10,449 nucleotides of DNA from Acidobacteriota bacterium (GCA_013695405.1 JACDAO010000318.1:1-10449); one strand, 5' to 3'. Counted from the first letter of the stretch, positions 1 to 7,379 are shown. Notes: generated by a model from the letters alone, not told the origin. Made by a program: numbers and translations.

Positions 1-12
1 GCGTCGGGGTGC

Positions 13-666
13 TCATACGCGTCGGGCCGCCGGGTCCCAGATGTACTTGTGCTGCTGCAGCTGCAGCCGGACCGGCAGCCGGTCGGCCAGGATCCAGGCG
101 GCGAGGTCAGCGGGTGCGAGCAGGCCCCAGGCGGGCGAGAACTGCACCGCGTGGCAGCGCGCGGCCAGGCCGTGCTCGCCGAGCACGTCACAGGCGTACT
201 GGTAGTCGACCCGGTCGCTGACGACAAACTTGACCTCGTCTCGTGGCGTGAGCAGCGCGAGGTTCGGCCAGTGCATCCGGTGCGCCTCGCCGCTGCCGGG
301 ACACTTGACGTCGACGATCCGATGCACGCCGGCAGGCACGCGGTCGATCGGCACGTGGCCGCCGGTTTCGAGCAGCACCGTGTAGCCCTCGTCGATCAGC
401 CGCTGCATCAACGGGATCGCGCCGGACTGCAGCAGCGGTTCGCCGCCGGTCAGCTCGACCAGCGGCAATCCAAGCTGGCGGACCTCTGCGAGAATGTCGT
501 CGAGCGGCTGCTTGCGTCCTTCGCGGAACGCGTAGACCGTATCGCACCACCGGCACCGCAGATCGCAGGCGGTCAGGCGGACGAACACACACGGCTGGCC
601 GGCAAAGCTGGACTCGCCCTGGATCGACGGGTAGACCTCGGTGATCGTCAGGGCTGGGGCGCGCAC
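13..666 (-). CDS. queE: 7-carboxy-7-deazaguanine synthase, radical SAM enzyme
   Basis: QueE converts 6-carboxy-5,6,7,8-tetrahydropterin to 7-carboxy-7-deazaguanine in the cytoplasm, a step in making preQ0 and queuosine. The 217-residue product has the radical-SAM cluster motif CxxxCxxC at Cys34, Cys38 and Cys41 (CDLRCRWC), the early YPSIQGES motif that QueE proteins use in substrate binding, an ELTGGEPLLQ block at 71-80 and the family's C-terminal LQLQQHKYIWDP. Length is normal for QueE. The start is taken as GTG at 666: the reading frame stays open far upstream, but the family's N-terminus begins here and a TACAAT hexamer lies exactly six bases before it. An alternative start further upstream would run into the divergent DUF72 gene. 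No other queuosine gene is in the window. The identity is secure; the exact start is less so. Confidence 0.93.
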   Translation of the reverse strand: MRAPALTITEVYPSIQGESSFAGQPCVFVRLTACDLRCRWCDTVYAFREGRKQPLDDILAEVRQLGLPLVELTGGEPLLQSGAIPLMQRLIDEGYTVLLETGGHVPIDRVPAGVHRIVDVKCPGSGEAHRMHWPNLALLTPRDEVKFVVSDRVDYQYACDVLGEHGLAARCHAVQFSPAWGLLAPADLAAWILADRLPVRLQLQQHKYIWDPAARRV

Positions 667-672
667 CCTGAA

Positions 673-681
673 ATTGTAGCA
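673..681 (-). promoter_or_regulatory. Extended -10 promoter element of queE, probably leaderless
   Basis: On the minus strand the sequence reads TGC followed by TACAAT, an extended -10 box. The hexamer is at 678-673, and six bases then separate it from the GTG start codon at 666. Since transcription normally begins about seven bases after the last base of a -10 hexamer, the transcript would begin at the start codon itself. No -35 box is evident, which is usual for extended -10 promoters. The element lies in the 15-base gap between the two divergent genes and touches the DUF72 start codon. This is inferred from sequence only. Confidence 0.5.
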
Positions 682-1671
682 ATGGCCGAGCGGATGCACC
701 GGATACAGGTTGGCACCTCGGGCTGGAACTACCCGCGCGGCCGGGGCAAGTGGACCGGGATCGTCTACCCGCCGCCCAAGACGCGTGGCGGCGCCGACGA
801 GCTGACCTGGTACGCCGAGCGCTTTCGAACCGTCGAGGTCAACGTCTCGTTCTACCGCGACCTGGACCAGGGCCTGACCACGCGCTGGGCAACGCGCACC
901 CCGCCCGGCTTCGAGTTCGCAGTCAAGCTGCACCAGCAGTTCACGCACCCGCGCCTGCACGCGCCGTCGACGCCTGGGGTCCGAGTCGTGCCGGCTGGCG
1001 ACGCCGGGGCGCTGGCGGCGGCCATCGACGCGCTGGCGCCGCTGCGGCAGACCGGTCGCCTCGGCCCGCTGCTGGCGCAATTCCCCGCCAGCTTCACGGC
1101 CACGCCCGAGGCACTCGACTACCTGAGCTGGCTGACCGGCGAACTGCGCGGCCTGCCCGTCGCCGTCGAATTGCGCCATCGCAGCTGGAGCGACGCCCGC
1201 CGCGAGGCGTTGGCAATACTCGACGCCGCCGGGGCGGCCTGGGTGTACATCGACGAGCCCAAGTTCCAGTCCTCGATCTGGCAGGCGCCAGACCTGATGG
1301 TCGAGGACCTGTCGGCACGGCCGTGGGCCTACGTCAGGCTGCACGGGCGCAACGCCGCCCAGTGGTGGGATCACGAGGCGCCCGAGGACCGCTACAACTA
1401 CCTGTACGCGAACGAGGAGCTCGAGCCGTTCGTCGACATCGCCTCGGCCGCCGAGGCACTGGGTCGGAAGCTGTACCTGTACGCGAACAACCACTACGCC
1501 GGCAACGCGGTGGCCAACGCCGCGCAGATCAGGGCCCGTCTGGGCGATCCGATCCAGGCGCCGTTCCCGCGCACGCTTGTCGATCACTTCCCGCAGCTCG
1601 AGGGCGTCATCCAGGTCGCCGGCGCAGGCCCTTCCCCACCGCTGCTGTTGGAAGAGACGGATCCGGATTGA
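682..1671 (+). CDS. DUF72 family protein
   Basis: This 329-residue protein belongs to the DUF72 (YecE-like) family, a TIM-barrel-like fold of unknown biochemical function. Visible family marks are the N-terminal IQVGTSGWNYP block, the TVEVNVSFYRDL segment, FAVKLHQQFTH, VAVELRHRSW, AYVRLHGRN and the C-terminal LYLYANNHYAGNAVANA. The start is ATG at 682; an in-frame ATG at 694 sits closer to the first conserved block and is equally possible, and neither has a Shine-Dalgarno sequence. It is the only plus-strand gene in the window. It diverges from queE with 15 bases between start codons and converges on the cyclophilin gene with 8 bases between stop codons. No specific function can be assigned. 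Confidence 0.9.
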   Translation: MAERMHRIQVGTSGWNYPRGRGKWTGIVYPPPKTRGGADELTWYAERFRTVEVNVSFYRDLDQGLTTRWATRTPPGFEFAVKLHQQFTHPRLHAPSTPGVRVVPAGDAGALAAAIDALAPLRQTGRLGPLLAQFPASFTATPEALDYLSWLTGELRGLPVAVELRHRSWSDARREALAILDAAGAAWVYIDEPKFQSSIWQAPDLMVEDLSARPWAYVRLHGRNAAQWWDHEAPEDRYNYLYANEELEPFVDIASAAEALGRKLYLYANNHYAGNAVANAAQIRARLGDPIQAPFPRTLVDHFPQLEGVIQVAGAGPSPPLLLEETDPD

Positions 1672-1679
1672 CCAGGGTG

Positions 1680-2237
1680 CTACTTGACCGACACGCGCGT
1701 CAGTCGATCGGTGACCACCAGCCGTCGCACCACGTCGAGACCCTCGGTCACCTGGCCGAAGATGACGTGCTTGCCGTCCAGTGACGGCGCTGGCCCGAGC
1801 GCGACGTACATCTGGCTGTCGGCGGCGGCGGGGTTGCCGCTGTGCGCCATCGCCACGCTGCCGGCCTTGTGCTTGAGGCCCTTGGCAAATTCGGCGACGC
1901 CGATCGGGGTGCCGCTGCTCCCGCCCGGACTGCGCCCCCACCACTCACGGTAGGTCATGTCGCGCGACATCTTGTCGCCCCACTGCACCAGTTGCCCCTT
2001 GACCACGCGATGGATCCGCTGGGCGTTGTAGAAGTTCTTCTTCACCAGGTTGACGATGTGCGCCACCGTTTTCGGGGCCTTGTCCGGGAATGTCTGGATG
2101 ACGACGGTGCCTTTCTCGGTTTCGATGACGATCCGAGGCCCAGCGGCGCCGGCCGGAGCCGCCTGGCCTCGAACCAGGCCGGAGGGCATCACCAGGCACA
2201 GGGCAGCGGCGGCGACGAGGCAGGCCATGTGGCGCAT
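1680..2237 (-). CDS. Exported cyclophilin-type peptidyl-prolyl cis-trans isomerase
   Basis: Cyclophilins interconvert cis and trans peptide bonds before proline and help proteins fold. The 185-residue product starts with a hydrophobic stretch after MRHM, up to about residue 25, that looks like a signal peptide, so it probably acts in the periplasm. The cyclophilin core follows: FPDKAPKTVAHIVNLV, then RIHRVVKGQLVQWGD, which matches the family's FHRV...FMIQGGD with some substitutions, then GKHVIFGQVTEGLDVV near the end. The active-site Arg of the HRV motif is kept, whereas the usual Phe before it is Ile and the GGD is WGD, so activity may be modified. The start is ATG at 2237; a second ATG lies three codons on. 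A -10-like TACACT sits six bases upstream. The BNR gene ends 29 bases before it. Confidence 0.88.
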   Translation of the reverse strand: MRHMACLVAAAALCLVMPSGLVRGQAAPAGAAGPRIVIETEKGTVVIQTFPDKAPKTVAHIVNLVKKNFYNAQRIHRVVKGQLVQWGDKMSRDMTYREWWGRSPGGSSGTPIGVAEFAKGLKHKAGSVAMAHSGNPAAADSQMYVALGPAPSLDGKHVIFGQVTEGLDVVRRLVVTDRLTRVSVK

Positions 2238-2243
2238 GCCGCT

Positions 2244-2249
2244 AGTGTA
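2244..2249 (-). promoter_or_regulatory. -10 element of the cyclophilin gene, probably leaderless
   Basis: On the minus strand TACACT lies exactly six bases before the ATG at 2237, the same spacing as at queE. This would put the transcription start on the A of the ATG. No extended TGn and no clear -35 sequence are visible. It falls in the 29-base gap after the BNR gene, so the cyclophilin could be transcribed both from here and by read-through. Confidence 0.4.
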
Positions 2250-2266
2250 CGGCGCACCGCCCCGCC

Positions 2267-3388
2267 CTACGCCCACATCACGGCGTAGATCGGCGGCAGG
2301 TGGGCGCTGACGTGGCTCCAGTGGTCGCCCTGGTCGGCGCTGTGCCACAACGAGCCGGTGGTGCTGCCGATTGCCAGTTGCACGCGTGCGGGATCCGCGT
2401 CCGCTGGCGACACCGCCAGCGCGTGGCGGTACACCAGGTGGAACGCCTCGGCGTCGGGCAGCCCCTCACCCAGCACCTCGAAGCTCGCGCCACCATCGCG
2501 CGTGCGTGTGACCACGAACCGGCCGTCGACCGGGATCCGGCGCTCGTCCTTGATCGCCGGCACGAACCACGCGGTCTCGGGATCGTGGGGGTGGACCGCC
2601 GTCGCGAACCCGAACGACGAGGGCACGGCGGTGGTGATCTCGCGCCAGTCGTCGCCGTCGTTGGACGACCGGAAGATGCCGTTGTGATGCTGCGCCCACA
2701 GCATGTCCGGCCTGGTGGCGCACTGGGCCACCAGGTGCGGATCCTGGATCTCGGGGTCGAACTCCTGGCCCTCGGGCATGAAGGCGGCGCGCATGCCGCG
2801 GCTCGCGTTGACCCAGGTCTGACCACGGTCGTGACTGCGCCAGGCGCCGCCGCAGGAAACGCCGACGGTGACCCGGTCCGGCTGCGACGGATGGGTCAGG
2901 ATGCTGTGGATGCCCGGCCAGTCGTAGCCGCCGCCGAACCACTTGGCGCGCGCCGGCAGGTTCCACAACGGAGTGTTGAGCGTCCAGGTCTCGCCGCGAT
3001 CGGTCGAGTGGAACAAGCCGCCCGGGATGGTGCCGCACCACAGCGCGCCATCCTGGCCGTAGTCGACCGCCAGCGCCCAGATCTGGTCGACCTTCCACGG
3101 CACTTCCTCGCCGCGCATCGGGTCGCGCACCACCACGGCGTCGGCCGGCTTTTCCGGGTAGGCCGGACTCGCGACCTCCCGCCAGGTGCCGTCGCGCTCC
3201 TGTCGATGCAGTTTGCAGCCGAAGTGCCCGAGCCGCAGCGCCGCGTACGTCGCGCCATCACGCTGGTCGTGCAGGCTGATCGTCACGGGGTCGCCGAGAA
3301 ACGCCGACTCGGCGATTGACAGCCGACCGCCAGCGTCGCGATAGGTGAACAGGCCTTTGCGGGTGGAGACGAGGAGTGTCGGGGGCAT
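2267..3388 (-). CDS. BNR/Asp-box beta-propeller protein (sialidase-like fold)
   Basis: The 373-residue product has at least five Asp-box (BNR) turns of the form S/T-x-D-x-G-x-x-W/F: near residues 128-135 (STDRGETW), 185-192 (SHDRGQTW), 241-248 (SSNDGDDW), 296-303 (TRDGGASF) and 350-357 (SADQGDHW). Such turns occur in sialidase-type propellers and in YCF48-like assembly factors. Proteins like this are often labelled exo-alpha-sialidase, but I see no sialidase arginine triad or FRIP motif, so enzyme activity should not be assumed. Other visible blocks are WKVDQIWALAVD and WCGTIPGGLF. There is no signal peptide, so it is likely cytoplasmic. The gene lies 47 bases after a MoaD/ThiS-like gene on the same strand. 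The start is ATG at 3388; no Shine-Dalgarno sequence is visible. Confidence 0.85.
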   Translation of the reverse strand: MPPTLLVSTRKGLFTYRDAGGRLSIAESAFLGDPVTISLHDQRDGATYAALRLGHFGCKLHRQERDGTWREVASPAYPEKPADAVVVRDPMRGEEVPWKVDQIWALAVDYGQDGALWCGTIPGGLFHSTDRGETWTLNTPLWNLPARAKWFGGGYDWPGIHSILTHPSQPDRVTVGVSCGGAWRSHDRGQTWVNASRGMRAAFMPEGQEFDPEIQDPHLVAQCATRPDMLWAQHHNGIFRSSNDGDDWREITTAVPSSFGFATAVHPHDPETAWFVPAIKDERRIPVDGRFVVTRTRDGGASFEVLGEGLPDAEAFHLVYRHALAVSPADADPARVQLAIGSTTGSLWHSADQGDHWSHVSAHLPPIYAVMWA

Positions 3389-3435
3389 GGGGGCTCAGGG
3401 CTCAAGACGCCGCCGGGTGCGTCTCTCTGACAGCG

Positions 3436-3705
3436 TCAGCCGCCGGACAGGGCCTGCATCACGTCGACGTCACTGTCGGGCCGTAGCGCATCGGTGAGTG
3501 CGGCGCGGTCGCGTACCGGCAGTCCGTCCACGAACACGGTGACGTGCTTGCGGAGCGCCCCTTGCTCGTCCACCAGATACGACCGCAGCGCGGGCGTGGT
3601 GGTGAAGATCTGGAACAGCGCATCGCGCACGGTCGCGCCCTCGACGCGCACGTCGGGGGCCGACACATGGCGCTGCAGACTCGGGGTGAAGCGAACCAGC
3701 GGCAT
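3436..3705 (-). CDS. MoaD/ThiS-family small sulfur-carrier-like protein
   Basis: This 89-residue protein has the size and the C-terminal Gly-Gly of the ubiquitin-like sulfur carriers MoaD and ThiS. Members of that family are adenylated and thiocarboxylated on the last glycine and then donate sulfur. It ends DVDVMQALSGG and carries a VRDALFQIF helix and an LRKHVTVFVDGLPV strand-turn typical of the beta-grasp fold. No E1-like MoeB/ThiF enzyme and no MoaE are nearby, so it is not evidently the molybdopterin-synthase subunit, although a molybdopterin enzyme is encoded two genes upstream. Its direct partner seems to be the BNR propeller gene that follows 47 bases later. The start is ATG at 3705, preceded by an extended -10 sequence. 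Confidence 0.85.
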   Translation of the reverse strand: MPLVRFTPSLQRHVSAPDVRVEGATVRDALFQIFTTTPALRSYLVDEQGALRKHVTVFVDGLPVRDRAALTDALRPDSDVDVMQALSGG

Positions 3706-3717
3706 GGGCGTGCGCGC

Positions 3718-3726
3718 AGACTAGCA
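3718..3726 (-). promoter_or_regulatory. Extended -10 element upstream of the MoaD-like gene
   Basis: On the minus strand TGC is followed by TAGTCT (hexamer 3723-3718), an extended -10 box in the 38-base gap between the methyltransferase stop and the MoaD-like start. The predicted transcription start is near 3711, giving a leader of about six bases. This suggests that the MoaD-like and BNR genes form their own transcript. There is no recognisable -35 box. Confidence 0.35.
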
Positions 3727-3743
3727 CGGCCCGGGCTCACGCC

Positions 3744-4376
3744 CTACGGCTGCAGGCGCCGGGCCGAGGCAACTGGCTTGCCGAGCACCCACGTGGTCAT
3801 GCACCGCTGGTCCTGCACCAGGGTCGTCTTCAGCGGATCCAGCAGCGTCCCTCCCAGTGCCGCGGTCACTGCGAGCAGGCGCGCCTGGTCCACCAGGTAC
3901 CGTTCCGAGCCGTCGGGCAGCAGGTAGCGGCCGTGGCCGAGCGGCGCCATGGCGTCGGCCATGCCGATCGACGAGGCCAGCCGGCAGAACAGCATGCCGC
4001 CGGGCCGCAGCACCCGCCACATGCTGCGGACCATCGCGTCGAACTGCGCGCCGTCCGCGGCGAAGTGCAGCACCGCGTTGCTGAGGATCGCGTCGAAACA
4101 GCGATCCGGGTCCGAGAGTCGCTCGATCGGCTCGACCCGGAACTGCGTCGGTGGCAATCGGGGCGCGAGCGCAGCGGCCATCTCGCGGACCGAGGCAATC
4201 GCCCGCGGATCCTCGTCGACCGCGTGGACGTCGTAGCCCTCACGCAGCAGGAAGACAAGGTTTCGGCCGCCACCGCAGCCGGCGTCGAGCAGGCGCATAC
4301 CCGGTGCGATCCGTCCGCGCAACAGCTGATCGAACAGATAGATGTCGATGTTGCCGAAAATCGACGCCAGATCCAT
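3744..4376 (-). CDS. Class I SAM-dependent methyltransferase
   Basis: The 210-residue product is a Rossmann-fold methyltransferase. Motif I, LLDAGCGGGRN, is at 29-39 and forms the SAM-binding loop. The acidic residue after strand 2 is in HAVDEDP (51-57), and FDAILSNAVLHFAA followed by WRVLRPGGMLF are the usual motif IV/post-motif region. The overall layout is like TehB-type or generic small-molecule methyltransferases; the substrate cannot be told from the sequence. The start is ATG at 4376, with no good ribosome binding site. It lies 133 bases from the preceding molybdoenzyme gene, in a gap where I see neither a gene nor a strong terminator, and 38 bases before the MoaD-like gene. Confidence 0.87.
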   Translation of the reverse strand: MDLASIFGNIDIYLFDQLLRGRIAPGMRLLDAGCGGGRNLVFLLREGYDVHAVDEDPRAIASVREMAAALAPRLPPTQFRVEPIERLSDPDRCFDAILSNAVLHFAADGAQFDAMVRSMWRVLRPGGMLFCRLASSIGMADAMAPLGHGRYLLPDGSERYLVDQARLLAVTAALGGTLLDPLKTTLVQDQRCMTTWVLGKPVASARRLQP

Positions 4377-4510
4377 GACGTGTTCGCCTCGACCGATCTG
4401 TCGCGGAGGTGGACGCGAGGGTCATCGCCAGGCGTCCTCGCCATCGGGTTGCACGGTGCCGACGGCCTGGTCCTCGTAGCCATCGACCACGAAGCCACGC
4501 CGGGCGGCAA

Positions 4511-5665
4511 TTACGCGATTGTCACCGGCACCGGCACCACGTGGTGGATCACGTAGGTGCCGTAGTCGGCATTGCGGGTCATCGGCTGTGTCCGCCCCCT
4601 GGCGTCGGTGGCGCGCGACATCAGCACCGCCTCGCCCGCGCCTGCCGGCACCTGCCACTGGTACCGCCAGCGACGCCAGGCAACCGGATTCGGCGGATCG
4701 ACGAGCTCCGCGTCGTGCCACGACTGGCCCCCGTCGGTGCTGACGTCGACCCGGCTGACCACACCATCGGCCCACGCCCCACCCGTGATCTCGACGCTGG
4801 CCCCTCGGACGACCTGCCCCTTCGGCGACGGCCTGGCAATCAACGACTTGACCTGCATCGCCAGCAGTGGGCGTCGCACCGGCCGGCCGCTCGAGCGATC
4901 CCAGTACGCGTAATCAGTCGTTTCCCAGTAGCCGCCCGCCGGATCGACCGCGACCTCGATCGCCGTCAGCCACTTGACCGACGCCATGCCGTAACAACCC
5001 GGCACGATCAGCCGCGCCGGGGCGCCATGCGCCGCCGGCAACGGCTCGCCGTTGATCGCGTGCGCCACCAGCACGTCGCGCAGCCGCGCCTCGTCGAGCG
5101 AGAGGCTGCGATGAAACGTGATGACTCCGGCCGGACTGGGCTGATTCTTGACCTCGCCGCGATCCTGTCCCTCGAACACCAGCGTGGTCGCGCCTGGCCG
5201 CAGGCCCGCTTGACCCAGCAAGTCGGACAACCGGACGCCGGTCCACTCGGCGGTGCTGACGGCCCCGCGTTCCCATTGCACCCCGGCCACCGCCGGCGTG
5301 AGGAACTGCCGGCCATTGCCTGCGCACTCCATCGTCACGGCGCGCGTGACCTGCGGCATCGCTCGCAGGTCGGCCAGCGACAGCGACAGCGGCCGGCCAA
5401 CCGCACCGCGCACCGCCAGCAACCACCCGGTGGAGGCGGTCTCCGGCACCGCGAAGTGACTGCGGACGTAATGCTGCGACGTCGGCGTCAGGAATGCGTC
5501 GATCGCCGCGAAGTCGGTTTCGAGGTTCTCGGGCGCAGCCTGGCGGACGATGCGGGCACCTGGAGCGAGCGGCTGGATCATGGCGTGCAGGACTCGCCGG
5601 CCGGACCAGGCGATTGACGCGAGGCCCGCACCGAGATGAAGGAACGCGCGGCGGGGGAGACTCAT
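4511..5665 (-). CDS. Tat-exported sulfite oxidase-type molybdopterin oxidoreductase
   Basis: The 384-residue product is of the sulfite oxidase/SoxC family. It begins with a Tat-like signal (PRRAFLHLGAGLASIAW, residues 4-20), so it should be exported folded with its cofactor. The molybdenum-binding domain contains VTMECAGNGRQFLTP, with Cys114 as the expected thiolate ligand of Mo, and HGAPARLIVPGCYGMASVKWL around 213-233, the conserved cofactor and substrate region. The Mo-cofactor dimerisation domain follows, ending HHVVPVPVTIA. There is no heme b5 or cytochrome c domain and no cytochrome gene next to it, so the electron acceptor is unknown. Its ATG overlaps the stop of the endonuclease III gene (ATGA), which fixes the start. 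Sulfite is a likely substrate but is not proven; other family members reduce or oxidise S- or N-oxides. Confidence 0.9.
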   Translation of the reverse strand: MSLPRRAFLHLGAGLASIAWSGRRVLHAMIQPLAPGARIVRQAAPENLETDFAAIDAFLTPTSQHYVRSHFAVPETASTGWLLAVRGAVGRPLSLSLADLRAMPQVTRAVTMECAGNGRQFLTPAVAGVQWERGAVSTAEWTGVRLSDLLGQAGLRPGATTLVFEGQDRGEVKNQPSPAGVITFHRSLSLDEARLRDVLVAHAINGEPLPAAHGAPARLIVPGCYGMASVKWLTAIEVAVDPAGGYWETTDYAYWDRSSGRPVRRPLLAMQVKSLIARPSPKGQVVRGASVEITGGAWADGVVSRVDVSTDGGQSWHDAELVDPPNPVAWRRWRYQWQVPAGAGEAVLMSRATDARGRTQPMTRNADYGTYVIHHVVPVPVTIA

Positions 5666-6387
5666 GCGACGCGCCCCTCGCGGATGACGTTGATTCTTGG
5701 GCATCGGTCGTTGAGGAGGCAGCGACCGCACTGCGGGAACACCGGCTTGCAGACATGCTGCCCCCACGTCACGAGGTGCAGGTTGACGCCAGCCCACCAG
5801 CGACGCGGGACCACCGCGTACAACGCCCGTTCGGTCTGTTCCGGGGTCCTGGTGCGGACCCAGCCGACGCGGTTGGCAATGCGGTGCACGTGGGTGTCGA
5901 CGCAGATGTTGGCCGTGCTGCGGCAGGCGACAATCAGGGTCAGGTTGGCGGTCTTGCGGCCCACCCCGGGCAGCGCCGTCAACGCCTCCATGGTGGTCGG
6001 CACCTGGCCGTCATGCCGCTCGAGCAACAGCCGCGCCGTGTCCTTCAGGTAGACCGCCTTGTTGCGATAGAAGCTGACCGGATAGATCAGGGTCTCGATG
6101 CGTTCGGCCGAGAGCCGGGCCAGGCGGGCCGGATCCGGCGCGACCGCGAACAGCCGCAGCGACGCCCCGAGCGTGACCGCATCCCTGGTCTGCGCCGACA
6201 GCATCGTCGAGATCAACACCTGGAACGCGTCGCCCATCATCTCCTCGGCGATCTTCTCAATCGCCGGCAACTCCAGGGTCGCAATCGCGCGTCCGAGGCG
6301 CACCAGCGTCGGCGCCACCGGCAGCGGGGCGCGCAACGTCGGCGCGGGAACGGCTGGATGAGACATGGGCAACTTACAATTTCTCAT
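5662..6387 (-). CDS. nth: Endonuclease III, DNA glycosylase/AP lyase
   Basis: Endonuclease III removes oxidised pyrimidines and cleaves abasic sites in base-excision repair. The 241-residue product has the helix-hairpin-helix LPGVGRKTAN with the catalytic Lys145, the catalytic Asp164 in VDTHVHRIANR, and a complete 4Fe-4S loop of form C-x6-C-x2-C-x5-C at Cys213, Cys220, Cys223 and Cys229. It is about 30 residues longer than E. coli Nth because of an N-terminal, proline-rich extension. The start is ATG at 6387, which overlaps the dehydrogenase stop as ATGA; an internal ATG at 6366 would remove seven residues of the extension. Its own stop overlaps the next gene's start in the same way. All key residues are present, so it should be active. 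Confidence 0.95.
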   Translation of the reverse strand: MRNCKLPMSHPAVPAPTLRAPLPVAPTLVRLGRAIATLELPAIEKIAEEMMGDAFQVLISTMLSAQTRDAVTLGASLRLFAVAPDPARLARLSAERIETLIYPVSFYRNKAVYLKDTARLLLERHDGQVPTTMEALTALPGVGRKTANLTLIVACRSTANICVDTHVHRIANRVGWVRTRTPEQTERALYAVVPRRWWAGVNLHLVTWGQHVCKPVFPQCGRCLLNDRCPRINVIREGRVA

Positions 6388-7379
6388 CCCACCCAGCTGC
6401 CGGGGATTGGCGTCAGCGGGGGGCGCCCTTCAATCACCTCGACGACGTTGCGGGCCGCCAGAGTGGACATCGCGGTGCGGGTCTCGACCGTGGCGCTGCC
6501 GAGATGGGGCGCCAACAGCGCGTTCTCGAACCGCAGCAAGCCGGGGTGCACGACGGGCTCGAGCTCGTAGACGTCGAGCGCGGCGCCGGCGATGCGACGA
6601 TCGTCGAGCGCGCTGACCACCGCGGCTTCCTCGACCACCGGACCGCGTGCCATGTTGACCAGGTACGCGGTCGGCTTCATGCGCCGGATGGTGGTCTGGT
6701 TGATCAGGTGACGGGTCTCGGTCGTCAGCGGCACGTGCAGCGTGACCACATCGGCACGGGTGAGCAGCTCATCGAGTGAGAGACCCTCGTACGGCGTGCC
6801 ATCGGCGGCGGTGATCTGTGCGTCCGGTCGCCGTGGCGATCGCAGGTAGCAGACGCGCATGCCGAATGCGGCGGCCTTGGCGGCCACCGACTGGCCGATC
6901 CGGCCCATGCCGATGACGCCGAGCGTCTTGCCGACCAGGTCCATGCCGAGCAACAGCTCGAGCGCGAAGCCTTCCCACCGGCCGGAGCGCAACAACCGCT
7001 CGCCTTCGCCGAGCCGGCGCGTGACGCCCAGGATCAACGCCCAGGTCAGCGCGGCACAGGCCTCGTTGAGCACGTCCGGCGTGTTGGTGACCACCACCTG
7101 GCGGGCACGCGCCGCCGCGACATCGATGTTGTTGTAGCCGACCGCGACGTTGGCGACGATGCGCAACTCGGGCAGGGCGTCCAGGAAGGCCTGGTCGATC
7201 CGGTCCGTGCCCTGGGCCACGACGCCGGCGCAGCCGCGCGTGCGTGCGAGCAGTTCGTCGGCACTCGGACTGCCCGATCGGTCGAAGACGTCGATCTCGG
7301 CATGTTGCTCGAGCAGGGCGAGCGTTTCCGGAAACAGGCGGCGCGAGACGAAGACGCGCGGGCGCGAGACGTTGGACAT
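6384..7379 (-). CDS. D-isomer-specific 2-hydroxyacid dehydrogenase (glyoxylate/hydroxypyruvate reductase-like)
   Basis: These enzymes interconvert 2-keto acids and D-2-hydroxyacids with NAD(P)H. The 331-residue product has the substrate-domain block NVAVGYNNIDV (77-87), the Rossmann loop VIGMGRIG (Gly157, Gly159, Gly162), a catalytic Arg245 in NMARGPVV, the Glu region YELEP (271-275) and the catalytic His292 in APHLGSAT. The pattern resembles glyoxylate/hydroxypyruvate reductases more than phosphoglycerate dehydrogenases, and there is no ACT domain. No helix resembling an encapsulation peptide is seen at either end. The start is ATG at 7379, four bases after the stop of the small Cys-rich gene; an in-frame ATG at 7394 would overlap that gene. 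Its place in the BMC gene chain suggests it handles a hydroxyacid or ketoacid linked to the compartment pathway, which is an inference. Confidence 0.9.
   Translation of the reverse strand: MSNVSRPRVFVSRRLFPETLALLEQHAEIDVFDRSGSPSADELLARTRGCAGVVAQGTDRIDQAFLDALPELRIVANVAVGYNNIDVAAARARQVVVTNTPDVLNEACAALTWALILGVTRRLGEGERLLRSGRWEGFALELLLGMDLVGKTLGVIGMGRIGQSVAAKAAAFGMRVCYLRSPRRPDAQITAADGTPYEGLSLDELLTRADVVTLHVPLTTETRHLINQTTIRRMKPTAYLVNMARGPVVEEAAVVSALDDRRIAGAALDVYELEPVVHPGLLRFENALLAPHLGSATVETRTAMSTLAARNVVEVIEGRPPLTPIPGSWVG

Noticed and set aside
49..681. Plus-strand open frame upstream of the DUF72 start
   Set aside because: It is the antisense of queE and contains no conserved sequence; DUF72 homology begins only after about position 694.
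667..1944. Long open frame on the minus strand continuing upstream of queE across the DUF72 gene
   Set aside because: It is opposite a well-conserved DUF72 gene, has an Arg/Gln-rich composition without family motifs, and results from high GC third positions.
2267..3388. Annotation of the BNR protein as a true exo-alpha-sialidase
   Set aside because: Asp boxes alone mark the propeller fold. No signal peptide, FRIP motif or arginine triad can be recognised.
3436..3705. MoaD as the cofactor-synthesis partner of the molybdoenzyme at 4511-5665
   Set aside because: No other moa or moe gene is present, a methyltransferase gene and a probable promoter lie between them, and the MoaD-like gene sits next to the BNR gene instead.
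4377..4510. 133-base gap between the methyltransferase and the molybdoenzyme genes, with short GGCG/CGCC repeats
   Set aside because: The stems are only four bases and no U tract follows; no short frame has a believable start and product. It probably holds the methyltransferase promoter, but I cannot point to one.
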